Source: Cristatella mucedo
Lineage: Eukaryota; Bryozoa; Phylactolaemata; Cristatellidae
Direction of reading: 5' to 3'
NCBI GenBank assembly: GCA_009760855.2
Contig: WPIO01000003.1
Span: 11,115,001 to 11,179,000 of the forward strand
DNA length: 64,000 bases
Shown here: positions 21,880-35,208 of the stretch, piece by piece
How positions within the stretch are numbered: position 1 is the stretch's first letter
Layout: every line of letters begins with the position of its first letter
Program-made: the position numbers and the translations under genes
Notes under the pieces: model-generated
What the model saw: only the letters and a program-made list of their open reading frames with translations
Databases searched by the model: none
Told to the model about the DNA's origin: nothing

Positions 21880-22460
21880 TCCCATCACTTCTGTCTCAGC
21901 TTCACTGTCTTCACTTCAAGCGTCCAATCGATTTCAAGATCCCCTCTCCCTGTCTGGTCTGCAGGTTGCTTCATTTGCTTACCATGGCCCACATATCTAA
22001 CCTCTTTGCTTCTCCAGTCACGTGCTCTCGCTAAATCTTTCGGTGATCGAACCCTCAGCTAGTATTCGCTGAAGGTCTGGAACTCACTTCAGAATATAGC
22101 CAATACATGCAACGAAATTGCCTCATCTAAGTCTCAGCTAAAGACGCATTTATCGCACTTAACTCTCCCTTCGCCATGGTGAACTTGTCTCTTGACTGCT
22201 CTTGCGTACTTTGGGTGCTTACTTGTGATTGATTAAGAGCATTCTACAAGCCAAAGGTCCTAAAATCCGATGGCCATGAATGCCTTCATGCTTGGTTTGG
22301 TCTTCTGGCTAAGCGCGATACTTGTTTCCCTTGAAAGACTTAATGGCGTGCGTGTCACCAAGCCTTTAGTTATTGATTCTCTTGAAGCGAGTTGTAAAGC
22401 ACCTGAATAGAAATCAAGTTCTCTTAGGGTGCTAAACAATGACCTATTATTTTTATTGTC
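21880..22460 (+). mobile_element. Old LINE 3' fragment
   Basis: Degenerate version of the LINE C-terminal ORF and 3' UTR (catcacttctgtctcagctt, aaatctttcggtgatcgaac, gtctggaactcacttcagaa), then the terminal hairpin gtaaagcacctgaatagaaa with its partner tagggtgct at about 22393-22435, and an ATT-rich end. Confidence 0.65.
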
Positions 22461-23574
22461 ATATTCTCTGGTAAAGAATCCTTTAAAGCCATCGATTTTC
22501 CACACCAGCAGCGGCCAATGCATGCTTGAGTGTATCAGCATTAAAAAATATCGATTTTTCCTGCATTCTATTGATCTTAGGTTCATCATCAAATCTTAAA
22601 CTTTGATCCCTCTTAACTTTACTGACCCCTGAGTCTGGGTGTAAATTTGGAGCCAGCAGTATGTTAGTTAGCAGGACAGCATTCAGTACATTACCATAAC
22701 CTAAGCTTAAACTCTGATGAAGAAGCTCAAGCTGTTTGCAATTACTTTTGGTGGTGTGTCTATCGGTTTGAAATAACCCGACGTACACTGTATATCATCC
22801 GACCATCCCAGGAAAATATATCAGTCGTTTGAAAAAATACTTGAAAATAGTGATTATACTCATCTGTCAGCAACACAACTTCTCGTCCCTTGAAATGACG
22901 AGCTACTTGTAACACTTGGAAGATAAAAACCACTGACGTCAGCGGCCCGTGCCTGACCAAGTACGATCACCGAGCGACTCACTCGTCTCAAGCTAAATAC
23001 AGGATTCCAGACTATTCTGGACTATTTCTTACTATCTACGTGAATTTTCATTGATTAGAACCTTTCCTCACTGCTTGCAACGGATAATAATGAGCTTATT
23101 GCTGTAGGACTCGAGCCAACTATCTCGCTCATGAAGTGCGAGCTCGTTACTACTGGGATAGGACTAGTTTGTATTCCTACATTAGCCGTTAAGAGACGTA
23201 GACTTGTTACTATGTGCCCGGTGACAGAAAAGATCCAAGGGTCCTGGAAAAATTTCGTCCACTGTATGATCGAAACAAGAAAGAATCAAGAGTCGAACAA
23301 ATCTCATTATTTAGAGCACACAAATATTTTTTATAACATCGACATAATAATAGCAGTAGGAAAATGAATAGCCATCTTATAGAATTATATCCCGTTTAAG
23401 AAACATATGCTGGAAGGGAAGCACGCCAGTTGTAAAGGACACCATGCACAGTCTCAGGACGCCTAGAAAACAAAGGAAATTTTACACACGCAGAGCTGCA
23501 CAGATGCTGTGAGGATCAGGTGATTTTAGCTTCTTTTAAAATGACGTATGGTCAAAAGATATCGCAGCATCCAT

Positions 23575-24050
<476 letters not shown>

Positions 24051-24085
24051 CCATTGACCTTTAGAATCTATGCTCTGAAATCACC

Positions 24086-24218
24086 GGTTTGGTCCAGCGG
24101 TTAAGGTGCTCGCCTCCGACCAAGGTCTGGTTGAGGTCGTGGGCTCGAGCCCGGAGGCATATGTGAAGCGCCAGAATAGAGATTAAGTTCTCTTGTGGCG
24201 CTATACAAATGAATTATA
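24086..24218 (+). repeat. SINE-A copy, best preserved
   Basis: A box tggtccagcggttaaggtgc, B box gtcgtgggctcgagcccgga, then the tail gaagcgccagaatagagatt...ttgtggcgctatacaaatg. Internal promoter boxes point to tRNA ancestry. The tail is a relative of the LINE 3' hairpin. Confidence 0.75.
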
Positions 24219-24389
24219 TATATTTTTTTATTCCTATGGTGATGGCACTAGTTTCAGCCCCTTCGCACCCTCAGGTCCTGTGTGGACAATAAATTTAAAG
24301 TTCCATTCCTCTACTTAAGGACCGTTGGCGACAGAAGCTTTTAGCTCTGCAGGTCCTAGACTGCTGAACTTGCTTTCACAATTCTTACG

Positions 24390-24660
24390 CAACGACAACT
24401 ACTCTCCTGCTGCCGACTATAGCCCATCCTTTTCAGCGGTCACAAGCTGCTACTTCCATGTTACTCACTACCTCAACTGTTCTCCTGAATCTGTTATGCT
24501 TCCCACTTTCTCTTTGTTGCGTGAGACGAAGTCTGATGGCTACCGAATGCTTACCGAAAGCCGCTTAGGCTGTGAGTGCGCAATACAAGACTCTCCTGCG
24601 TAACACCGACATAGTCTTAATGGCTTTGAGAAGTTACAGACGGAGATACATTACATCAGA
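24390..24660 (+). repeat. Unclassified repeat C, copy 2
   Basis: Longest copy. It shares tgctacttccatgttactca, tgagacgaagtctgatggct, accgaatgcttaccgaaagc and gttacagacggagatacatt with other copies. The orientation matches 9728 and 57990. Confidence 0.55.
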
Positions 24661-24779
24661 AAAAATGCAGTGCAATGCTATAAACGAAAATCACTAGGCG
24701 AAAAATGCACGGATCAGAACTTGTATAAAACTCCATTACGCTGCTTGCTACGAAATGGAACGCATGATCGCCACTGTAC

Positions 24780-24872
24780 CTCTTTGTCCCTGAAATCGGC
24801 CTCAGTAACATCACCTCGCATATGCATCGGAATACCTTCTTTCTTCATCACTTCCTCTTCTTGATCTTGCAG
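24780..24872 (-). CDS. Gene A exon a2: juxtamembrane coiled-coil start
   Basis: Acceptor cttttgttttag, donor GAG|GTACAG; 31 codons, phase 0 at both ends. It encodes LQDQEEEVMKK at its start and EADFRDKE at its end, a highly charged helical segment directly following the basic stop-transfer motif of exon a1. The 2.1 kb intron before it shows no recognisable repeat except AT-rich stretches. Confidence 0.75.
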
Positions 24873-27020
24873 CTAAAACAAAAGAACCAATGGTAAAATT
24901 AGTGAAAATGTTAGTAATGCATATGTGCTACGAGGAACCAGAAGAATTTATTTCTTACGAACGATGCATACTAAGCAAAGCTGCCCAGAAACTAGCGTTA
25001 CATCTGGAATTCTAAAGGCCCGATGCGGTAAGGGAAACTGAAGAAATTAGCTGCATTCTTACAAGGCCGTATACAATTTTTTTCCAATTAAGATAAAACC
25101 TCTATGTTAGGCGTTCAGCCAATATATAATAACTGATATACATTTTGAGCGTAACAGCAATCCTTACCAGAATCTTACGGGAGAGCCCCCTCTTGCTCAT
25201 TGTCGTCAACTATCTTATTCTATCTACGACTGACTGCTTTCTGTGTTCTGTGCCCACGTTATCGGACCGAGTAATATGCACATGAGTGTACTGGGAACCG
25301 AAGAGGCATGTGCCGTTCTGTTCACGAACGCAGGGAGCCAACCGGCGTCCAACACCATCAGCTTATTACTGATATTATACAACGTATATTACTGATATGA
25401 TGTTACGTATATTATACTACGCACGGAGCACAGGGACTCACGACTCCCTTCGCCCCTTCTCCCCGTCAACTCTCATCTCCTCTAGTACGGCTGTCCCCTG
25501 GCTGACCCCGATGATTCATCCGAGGCGGACCACAGCTGCGCACAGGCCGGTAACCCACTGGTGAACAGATTTTGAAACCTCAATGCTGGGCAGATGCAAT
25601 TGGAGCCAGAAGGGATATGAAGCTAGACATAACGCCGAAACTCGGCTAAATCTTGGGCGCCACTGGGAATTCTACTCCGCTCGGTGAAATATGTAGTCGG
25701 CGAAACTACAGGATTATTGTAGCAAGATATTGTGCCGAATCTGAAGAAGTCAGAGGAAACCTAACGTTTTGCCTCTGCGTGTCTTGTGCTTCTGCAACAG
25801 TAATGGCATTACTAATGTGCCTAAACTTCGTGACAGATCAATATTGCGAGGGCACGACCACTGAAAGATGTCATACAGTGAACTGCCACATAAGAATAGC
25901 AGCCGCAGTTACGCAGACAGACTTCACTGCATACTTCGCCCCTGGGTTAAGACCTAGAGGCTGTAGACCTGCCTGCACTACCGGCCAAGGATGCAGCCGA
26001 TATATACTTGGAAGTAGACCGTGATTGGTTGCCAAATAGAAAGTTAGCAAATCCATGTATGAATTAGATTAACATACCGGAACTTTCAGACCTCTCGCAG
26101 GGCGCTCTCACTCAAATACTTGCGCCGTGTACACAATAAACAATTTATATTTCTCCAAACACGCAGCTTACTTGCAAAGACGCGTAGATACTTTGTACAG
26201 ATGCATATATTTAAACGTAAAACACAGTAGTAGCTGAATACCTATGGACAAACCCAGAGATTAAGCTCAGAGTTTTAACCCTGCCTAGAATATGCATTCG
26301 GCTAGAATGGACATGTGTGCTGTCCAGCTAATGCAGATGTACACCACCAGAAGGCACGTCTGACTACCACAGCTACGATTAAACGGCAATGAGGTTAAGT
26401 CTGAGAGAGATAATTGTGGGGTACAAAAGGCTGCCCTAATTTAATGAAATACGAAGGTTTTTCGGCACAGATGCAACTAATCAAACGACAAAAAGAAAGT
26501 GATGAAGTAAATCCTCTAAACGGTGAAAATACTGTTGAGTTTTTCGGAATTACCATGAAAACATATCAGCGGCATTACAGAACAATGTCATGGGGCCGAA
26601 TTCCAAGATACGACGACCGAAATAAGCAACATTTTCTGCGTTCAGCGTCGCATACTTTGGCAGCCTGCTCTTTAATGCCAGCAACTTGCCTCTCGTTCCA
26701 AATAGGTGCATATAGGCTTTTGAGCTAATCAAACGGGGCTGCATAAAGTCACCCGAGATTTGAGGATTCACACAATGTTAGATTCACAAAATGTTAGTTA
26801 CTCTTGACAGTAAGTAATTTAAATAATGCTTTTCGGCTGTAATACAAGACGCGTTAGCCACGGCCCACACCCCTCGAAGGCAGCCGGGAAAGGGGTTGAC
26901 GGAGCGGCCAAACGCTGTCAATTTTGCCGCGGCTCACAGACTTGACATGATTGCAAAGTCCTCTCAATTGAAACAAATGCTCTTTAAATGAAGCCATGAT
27001 TATAATATCGCCACACGTAC
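24873..27020. other. Intron a1-a2 of gene A
   Basis: No transposon family was recognised. Plus ORFs at 25653-26024 and 26414-26728 have no family resemblance and no convincing splice context, and are treated as chance. Confidence 0.45.
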
Positions 27021-27286
27021 CTGCTTTTTCCTCCGTTTCCTCACGAGGGACGGAGCAGCTGCGGCGCTTATCGTCGCTGCTACAAGAAAGGCTATGAGGA
27101 ACGCAACCCATGTCCATAGAGGGTCAGGTTGCCAAACCTCAGAATTAACGTAAATATTAAGCGGAACGCATGAAGGATAGTCGTATTCCGTGTATACAGG
27201 CCCAGGAGCAGATGCCATCCTGGGAGGTGGGGAGCTCTCCTGCTCCCGCAGCGACGGTGCCGTTGCGAGGGCTCCGGAGCTCTTTG
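27021..27286 (-). CDS. Gene A exon a1: juxtamembrane ectodomain, transmembrane helix, stop-transfer
   Basis: The acceptor is the TAG of a ttttaccttcaatag tract and the donor is CAG|GTACGT, a near-perfect consensus. The exon begins with 2 nt of a split codon and encodes 88 further residues. Residues 1-55 are extracellular-like (Ser/Pro-rich, Y-x-E-Y-D-Y-P-S-C). Residues 56-77 (LWTWVAFLIAFLVAATISAAAA) form a membrane span, immediately followed by S-L-V-R-K-R-R-K-K-Q, the basic cytoplasmic flank expected for N-out topology. It ends in phase 0. Because it starts inside a codon, at least one more exon must lie upstream; none was identified with confidence. Confidence 0.8.
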
Positions 27287-28070
27287 CTATTGAAGGTAAA
27301 ATACACCAAGCATTCCGACAACTTCCGGCTCTCCGACACCACTACGCTCCTCCCAGGTATCTTTGTTGCTACAGATGCTGCCTAATAAAGTTATTTATAT
27401 AAATTTAGCTGACAGGGCAGCACAATTTTCGCTGAGCTTCGCTGCTAGCGCGATTGTCTCTACATTCATTTCATAACTCGCTTGACATGCGGCGAGTCTA
27501 GAGGCGAATTCTTCTACAGCGTATCAGAAATATGTATAGCTGAATGTGAAAGAAATTGTTTGTTGACAAGAAGATCGCCTATTTAGGCGTTGCTTATTCC
27601 AGACCGCAAACGCTATCAACCCTTGCCGACACCGATGAAAGCGAAAGCTTCGATAGCGGAGGTCACGAGATATTACAGCGAACCGAATAGCGCTAGATGC
27701 GCCAACTGCCCAACAGACTGGGTATAAGTACACCGTTGTAAAGGGAGCTACCTATGGATCAGTAGCAGGTACAAGTGATGGTCTCGAAGCAGGCTAGGCT
27801 GGTTGGGCAAGCGCAGTTCGCGGATTGGCTGTTTTTAAATGGCGCCTATCCAACACGAGTAAAAAGGAATTCTCGTACCTAACCATGTCGTTAAACGTTC
27901 ACGACGAGGCACCATCTGGATTTAGAATATAGTCCAAGAGTATCGTTACCACAGTAATGAGTCAGTTACAAATTCCCCAGCGGTTACTTGGTAGCGCAAA
28001 TATCCTGCCTTAGATTATAAAGCAGTCTAGGTTTCCAATTATAACTAAGCATGAACTGCAGATATAGACT
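27287..28070. other. Region upstream of gene A exon a1
   Basis: At least one exon of gene A must lie to the right of exon a1 but none is convincing here. No repeats were recognised. Confidence 0.4.
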
Positions 28071-28074
28071 CTAA

Positions 28075-28790
28075 AGTAAAGAAATTTCTCTTGAGTCCAT
28101 TACGAACCTGAATTTCAGCATCCCTAGTGTTACTCAGAAATTGGAAACTTCATCATTCAAAATGGGCTCGGCCAGCATATTTCCTGTAGGACCTGCATGA
28201 TATCTGGTGTCCTGGTCCAAAGTGAACTTTCAAAAGACAACCATATCGGCCCCACAGTAAAGTCTGAGGAAATTCAGCTACGTAACCTTGCAAAAAATTT
28301 GGTGTCCTTAGATAAGGATACCACACAAAAGTTAGGCCATGACATCCCGTCTCAACTTGCGTAGTTCACTATTCGCAGGTCTCCCGGCCTATGAATGAGG
28401 TGCTTGCAATTAGTATTAAACCACGCAGCTAGGTTTTGCTGTCTCTAGCATCTCGATTGCCACATTACACCATTTTTCATAGACCTGCTTTAGCTTCCCA
28501 TCAACCAGCTCATCGATTGGAAGTTTTTGCCACTTGCATCTAGGTCTCCTCATTTTTTGCTCAATCTTACCAATCGGAACTACTTTGCTATACCATCGGG
28601 CATAGTACCGTCCACTCTTCTGATTCAAGTCGCCTAGATGTGCCTCGAACCTACTTAAAAATCTTATGGAGACCACGCCTTCAGTTCGCATGTTTCCAAA
28701 GCCGGGAACTCACTCTATACTGATGTCATGATATCCCCTGACTCGACCACATTTAAGCAGTGTTCACCGTCGTGAGATATGTTTCCACTT
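28075..28790 (+). mobile_element. Ancient LINE fragment
   Basis: Recognisable but heavily mutated relative of the 14.4-15.1 kb LINE segment, for example ttcaaaatgggctcggccag, ggatacc near 28315, gacatcccgtctcaacttgc and gacatgatatcccctgactcg-like text. All frames are broken. Confidence 0.65.
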
Positions 28791-29885
28791 TTGAATCGCT
28801 GGATGAGAAGCATATGTCCAAATCTCGCCAGTGTAAATGAAGTTACAGCTACCGAAGGCTAGAGGAGTCATAGGAAAATTTTCAGTATAGCACAAAGCCA
28901 GTTTTCTATCTTGATGGAGTTAGGCTGTGGAGGAAATACTAAAATGCAACGCTCAAATCTCAAAATGACCGCTACAGGAAATTTCCACGCTCATAGTTAG
29001 AAATTCAAGCTAGCATATTACAGGAGCAACATGTCGCTGCTGGTCGAACCTCGACAAAAGGTTTCGACCAAAGTTCAGGCCTTCACCAGCGCAGCCGGGT
29101 CATATAGGAGAAATACCGGTCAATAGCGAAGAGTAGGGCTCGAGTTATATGGAGAGAGCACGTAGAAAACGTGGATTTTACCCTCGCTTGTGCCCAGTAA
29201 CGTCCTTCAGACGGTGGCCAATCAAGATCAAGGTTGGACATCTAGATCTGATACTGGGTATGAGGCTGGCCTTAACGGGCCGTGAGGATAGCGCACGCTC
29301 TACCTAAACTGTGCGCGTGGCATGGTGCGTATTTGTCAAGAGCTCTATTTTTTTTCGATATATCTAGCACGCGGAGTATCAAATTAGTCGAGCAGCCTTG
29401 TCGTTAAGGTCTTTTCTTCTATACTACGTGTGGCTCATTCAACGCGACCGCGGCAGCCGTCGGTATGCACCTGTTTGCTAAACCGTCTAGAAGGAGCTCT
29501 GTTGAATGGTTTGCCGCTTCTTCGTCTCTTCCTGCGCTATACGCGACTGTTCTTCCACGATTCACATCGTGTCTTGCTATTCACTCAATTTAGCAATTGG
29601 GATTTCTGAGCTCAAATCGTGCTCGAAAAAAGAGACCTTCTGCTGCGTGACTGCAAGCCAAGGTTTTCGTTTCTGGCTATGCAGAAGCCAAACCCTGACC
29701 GACCTCAAAATTTAATGCAAGCACTCAAAGAACTAAATCTGTTATGTCTGCGGAAAAAACAGAATGTTTTGGTAGTGGGAAGGAACACATTGCCAAAATG
29801 GCTATATTATAAATATGGAAAGACCGAAGGCATTTTGCCGTGAGACTGAGAGGAGAAAAATATTCCGCGTCGAGCAGTGAATTAC

Positions 29886-29936
29886 TCTAAAACCTCTGGT
29901 TTACTAGACCAGTGCTCAACCAATTGAGCCGCCAGC
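29886..29936 (-). tRNA. tRNA-Thr(AGT)-like 5' half, truncated
   Basis: The minus strand reads gctggcggctcaattggttg, a good D-arm/A-box, then an anticodon arm ctggt-ctagtaa-accag with a 7-nt loop (C T AGT A A), giving anticodon AGT. After the variable loop the T-arm and B box are missing. It is a pseudogene or the head of a SINE rather than a working tRNA. Confidence 0.5.
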
Positions 29937-29999
29937 ACTCTTTTCTTTCCTGCGCTCCATGCTCGGGTCAAGGACACGGCTTAAATGAACCACTCATTT

Positions 30000-32900
30000 C
30001 GTCTTCGAGCAAGACAGATGTCCTGCTTGAATGCGTCTATATTAATTGAATTACCTATATGTTCTTCGGTACTGGTTTTTAGTAAAGTATTTGGCTAGGT
30101 TTGCATATGAGCACTTGCCATGCGACACTGTTCCAACGCAGCCACCTGGCTTCTGCTAGCCAAGATATGAGTCTCTCTCTAATCTCTCGATGTCATCGAT
30201 AAACAACTTGATCCCACATAACGACAATGCCTACTGTGTAGAGTTCAGATAGTTACATTCAAGTAGCTGGCTGGCGGATAAGACAACGTAAGACAAAAAG
30301 TGAAGTTCTTACGACAATAATCATGGCGATAGGAAAGTTAGTTCTGGCCAATATTAAGCCAGCCACTCAAATGCAGCTAGAAGTAAAGAATACAAATAAG
30401 ATCCTGCAAGATTTCGCCGCAGTGAAAGTCAATCTCGAGTTTTCCGCTGAAGAGGGCGATTCACACTTGCATTCTGCCATCAACTTCCGCAGAGCTATTA
30501 ATCGAAGTCGAAGGCCCAACATCTGACGTTTTCAGCACAGAGCCAGTGAAGTACGAGATTGAGCTGATTCAGCGTTTATATAGCGGCCGAAGAGTCGCAG
30601 CGGCTAGCACTACCGCTCGCTGTGAGATGTACAGAATGTACCTGCTGCGAAGACTCGAAGCCTCCACCGACGACGGGTCGCGACGGACTGTATTGCTCAG
30701 TAAGGTGTCCACGATTCATGCAAGTGCGTGCCTGCAGCACCAGCGCCTCCACTCTGATGCATAATTAGCTGCGCTCTAACCGATTAGCTTGACTAGTTTC
30801 TCTTTCTATTGAAGCCCTGACGTGATGGCTGGCAGTAATATTGCGTCATCGGTGCTTCTAATAAACATGAATACGTCATTAGAAAGGCGTCGTCAACTAA
30901 CGTTGCGTACTGCCTGCCGGATTCTTGTTTAGGTTGAGCATGTGAGGCTGAGCTAAGAGCTGGTAAATCTCTGCTTCGGAAATTGGCTTGGCAACAGATG
31001 CAATTGTAAAATAAGTTCACTGTAGCCCGTTCTAGGTTTGGCCTTCATTGCTAAGGGAGCGAGTTCTATTAAAAGAAAAGCTAGCACTTTCGCCGGGCTG
31101 GGCTGGTGTTAAAGCTGCTGAAAGACCGATTGCTGACGGTATGAGTTTCCATTTGAAGGGACAATCAGCAATAGCTTGTCCTTGGAATGCTGCGACCGGT
31201 CAGCTTGTCCAGTGTAGACGTATTGTGGAGTTAGCTCTATTATCTTGCGCACGGTGCTTATGGCAGGACAAACATAAACTTGCGCAACGAAGGTCCGCAG
31301 AGTGGTGCTCAAGCGTTTTTCACTGCCCATTCTTGCTTGCTTCAGAATGCCTTGCGGAACCTTTCGTCTAGCAATGAATCGACGAATGGAAGCAAGGAAG
31401 TGGCGGAATGTCTGAAACAAAAGAGCCACAGCGCGGGACAGCTTGGCATGACAAAGCCCGCAGCGGACATGTATTCAGTGATCAGTTTTTCTTTGAGAGT
31501 ACGGCTGCGGCTGCAGGGCTAAGGGTCAACTGGTATTTGACGTCAGCACATTGCGTATTTTAGGGGCATTACCCGCTCAGTCAGGCCAGCTCAATTGCTA
31601 GACGCTCTTGGCAGTTAAAAGACGAGATGAGCAATCGCAGTCACTACTGATCTCTTTGAGGACAGTCTAGGAGCAAAGGGATGATGGGATTGAAGATAAT
31701 TCAATTAAAAACGTCACGCCTTCTTCGAGTTCTCTAATAATCCTCTTTCCTGTCTCGCGTAGGTGGTGATTGCTAGGCTAGAAATTACCAAGTCCAAGCC
31801 AATGGCAGCGCAGCACGCCTAAATTTTATTGCTTGTCAGTCTCGGCAAAGGGTACATTCTCTCTCTACTACGTATTGCAGTTTAGCAAGTCAAAGTAAAC
31901 GTTACGGGTGCAAGATGCGTACGCATCGAGTGAATGCAGGTGAGGCAGGTGAGGATAGAAGGCGATATCGATACCGATACCGTCGCAAATCTGTAACCCA
32001 CGCGGTTACGAGGACGAGAGTGAGTGCTAAAACAGTTAAAGTAAAGTGAATACAGACCGAGTACATATAGGGCAGTGAGTTCTACCGCCAAAATATGCAT
32101 AAGGATAGCTATAAAAATGTACGTAGCGTCTTGAGAGAGCCAAATCTCTTACTAGGCACTTCAAAATGGGCTGAAAGGGAAGCATGTCAATCAGTAAGTT
32201 TTGACGCGCACAATTTCAGCAATCACAATGGCAGGGGACTTGAGATTCTGTGGGAAGCGACAGCCAGCAAAATTTCCAAAATGAATTACAGCTCATTTAG
32301 AACGGCAACAGTTTAGTGCCTAATTGTTGAAAGGCTAAAGGACAAAAGAAGATAAATATGCAACTTTTGAAAATTGCAGCCACTTTAGTTCAATAAGTAA
32401 GCTTTTATGGAAGTAATAATTATAAAGTAATAATCAGACATTTTTAAATTTCCAAATTAGACTTAAAAACACATTATCAGAAACTACGCAGATTTATAAA
32501 AGAAGGTTGGCCCGTTATACTGAGTAGCCAATAAAGCTGAATACAAGTTTTAGCTCCAGAATCCGGATAAACATAAGACTTTAACACCACAAAGGAATAT
32601 TAGTAGATTGAGAAAGAAAGAAAAATTTCAGTCTTAATCTGGAGTTAAGTCAACTAAATTCAAAAGAAGAAACGAGAGTCACGCCAATACCCAGATTATC
32701 CCAGACGAAAGTACACCAAGAACAAGAAAGTCGTGATGGCTGGTCGCTGGGACGCCAGTAATGAGGCACACTGGGAAATACCAGCACAGCCTTTCAGAAA
32801 ATAAAACGCTGTTTGATAAGAATTGAAATTGAACTGAAAACAACGTGATGGCGAGTGCGTTAGTGGAGAAGTTTATGAGGCCAGTGCTTACGCGCTATTC

Positions 32901-34560
32901 CCTTGTTTATATTAGAAAAAGGCAGACAGGTGGAGCCGAAATTAGGGTGGCCATTTTCTCGAAGGTTTGTTTTCTTACCTCTTGTGAGCACTCATGATCT
33001 AGAAAAGTCAGAAATGTGTCCTTGGAATTCAGCTCTACAACACTGCTGCTAGTAATTTTTCTTCAAAATAGTAGTTCAAACATGCGGATATGTTAATTTG
33101 TTTGATGATCATTAGCCTATGCATAAAGCTGCCCGAGTTTGCCACGTATCAAAGTGGATCTTCGCTTCTATTTATCTAAATTTGCTTTCCTGATCACTCT
33201 TGTACCTACACGGTCAGTTCCCGTAGAAACGTCGTAAGCATCACTGCTAACGGACATTGAATCTCCAAGATGATTCCTGCTGCTGTTGGGATGGAGCTAG
33301 AATTTTCGCATGTTAAGCAGCCCCTAGCCTAACCCTTTTGGCATGGATTAAATCTAGCAAGACCCTGGTGCAAGTCAACGGGTGCGTGATAAAGCATTCC
33401 CATCACGGGGCCAAAGAGTTAGATCAATGCTTTTGAATAAAATATTTGAAATACATCGTCAAATGTACCTCTTTTTCACACCAAGCTTCGCTAAATATAA
33501 CTGGGAGTTGTTTGCTTATGACCTAGTTTCAATCGAAATAATGCCCACATGACTTTTCACTGAACGCAGTAAAAGAAATCAAGTAAGTGATTAGAAGCTC
33601 ACTGTTTTTCAAAGAGTTCTAACTAAGAGTATCGTATAAAAATTTAACGTATCTAGAAAACGTTGCTTGTGGGTGTAATACGCCACTTTATATTAATGAT
33701 GTGTATGCCACACAGGAGCGAAGCTTGGCCGCCGCTGCGTACGAAATGCGTCAATTTGGTCACTGCTATTGAATTTGAAAATACTCTCAAATTTATTGCT
33801 GCTTCTTTACGAAGCGTCTCGAATGGGTTATGCATCATTCACGCAAAATTGTCAGCGTGCGTTCAATATCAGGCATGCTTCGATATAAAATGTTTTGGGT
33901 AGTCGATGTAAATTATTAATGCCAGACCAGCAGTCGCCGCTCATTTCAATCCACACTCTTCTTTTCAACAGTCAGTTTTCGAAGTGCAGACGTCTGCGAT
34001 ACATCGTGATTTTCTGCAGTTTTCGCCCAGAAGGTAATTTAACAATGCTCATGTGACCTCATCTCACCGAAGGATTTCAAGAAACAGTGCATCAGTTTTT
34101 CTCTCTGGTCGTGCGCTGTCTTTAGTCAGAAAGCACTCTGAGCTAGCATCTAATCTTCATCAACTCTCGAAGTTTAGCTTCGCACAATTCAAAGCGCAGC
34201 AGACATCTTCAGGAGACATATTCTTTAGTTTTTCTTTATTCATTACCAGCGGTTGCTTCGTAGTTAATGTGGCGATAGCAAGTCTCGTACTTTTCTCTGG
34301 CTCATGCGCTTCAAGCGAGTAGCGATTTAATTCGATGCAGCCACTTGCTCTGCAGCCAAGTAGCCACGGATAATATGCTGCTTGACGCTCAAGGGCTCAG
34401 GCATGCCTGCACATCGGTAAAGTCATTTTTATTCTTGCGGAAATTTTGTTTTAGCTTGATCTTTTCACGACTGATATATTTAAAGTAACCGGGTGCAATT
34501 CGGTTCATTATTGATCTAGGCTGGGTAGCTATACTTAGCACGAGTATATTATTAGGGAAA
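30000..34560. other. Intergenic or upstream-intron region with no recognised gene
   Basis: A plus ORF at 30323-30526 (MAIGKLVLANIKPATQ and so on) and minus ORFs near 31.1 and 31.9 kb show no family signature. No tandem repeats above background were recognised. N-terminal exons of gene A may be hidden here. Confidence 0.4.
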
Positions 34561-34571
34561 GGTTTGTTATT

Positions 34572-34748
34572 TTACTGGGCTGGGAAAGCCCATGAGGAAG
34601 GGTGCTCGCTCTTCATGATCGAAGTCGTGGGTTTGAATCCTGCAGTAGGCGATTCTTTATTGCCAATTGCAAGCGGCGGCGATAGCCGTATAGGCCTTTC
34701 TGCCGTTATACAAACGAGGCTGTTAAATCGGCTACTATCTAGCCACAA
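34572..34748 (+). repeat. SINE-B copy
   Basis: Head with gaagggtgctcgctcttc, B box gtcgtgggtttgaatcctgc, and body gcaagcggcggcgatagccg and aacgaggctgttaaatcggc. Confidence 0.65.
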
Positions 34749-35029
34749 CAAAAAGAACAAATAAAAGCGATAATATATTTAACTAGAAATCATTCATGTG
34801 TGTGCAAAAAGTATATAATCGCAAATTCAACAGAGCTTGGATTTAAAACCAACACCAAAACAAGGCCCTAAACGTGTTGGCAGCTATACACGTGCCTCGC
34901 ATGACAAAGGATGTTCGAGGCTGCGAGTTTTCCTGGTCAACTACGGGGCACTAGTTTAAATTGTCTTGCGGACCGCTGTCTTTGAGAAAATGCTGGCTCA
35001 GCTGATAAAAGACTATGTAGTGCCTAGGT

Positions 35030-35208
35030 TGGTGAGCCGTGATGGCACACTAGGTAAGGCGGTTGCTTTCACGATGTCGGTCCTGAGGTCGTGGGTTCGA
35101 TTCTTGCGGTGGGTGATCCTTTATCGCCACTGCAAGCGGTGGTGATAGCCGTAAAGGCTCTTCTGTCGCTATACAAAAAGAAGCTGTTTAATCAGCTAGG
35201 ATTTATTT
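35030..35208 (+). repeat. SINE-B copy, well preserved
   Basis: A-box region atggcacactaggtaaggcg, B box gaggtcgtgggttcgattct, body gatcctttatcgccactgca, agcggtggtgatagccgtaa, and tail aagctgtttaatcagctagg followed by (TTTA)n. Confidence 0.75.

Noticed and set aside
22506-22731. Minus-strand segment with acceptor, donor and an attractive charged peptide, considered as a gene A exon between a2 and a3
   Set aside because: It would end in phase 1, which puts exon a3 into a frame with a stop. Exon a2 already joins a3 in phase. Kept only as a possible alternative exon or chance ORF.
33206-33282. Minus-strand mini-exon with a phase-1 end, candidate for the exon before a1
   Set aside because: Only 25 codons, weak splice sites, and no similarity to any other exon; phase fit alone is too likely by chance.
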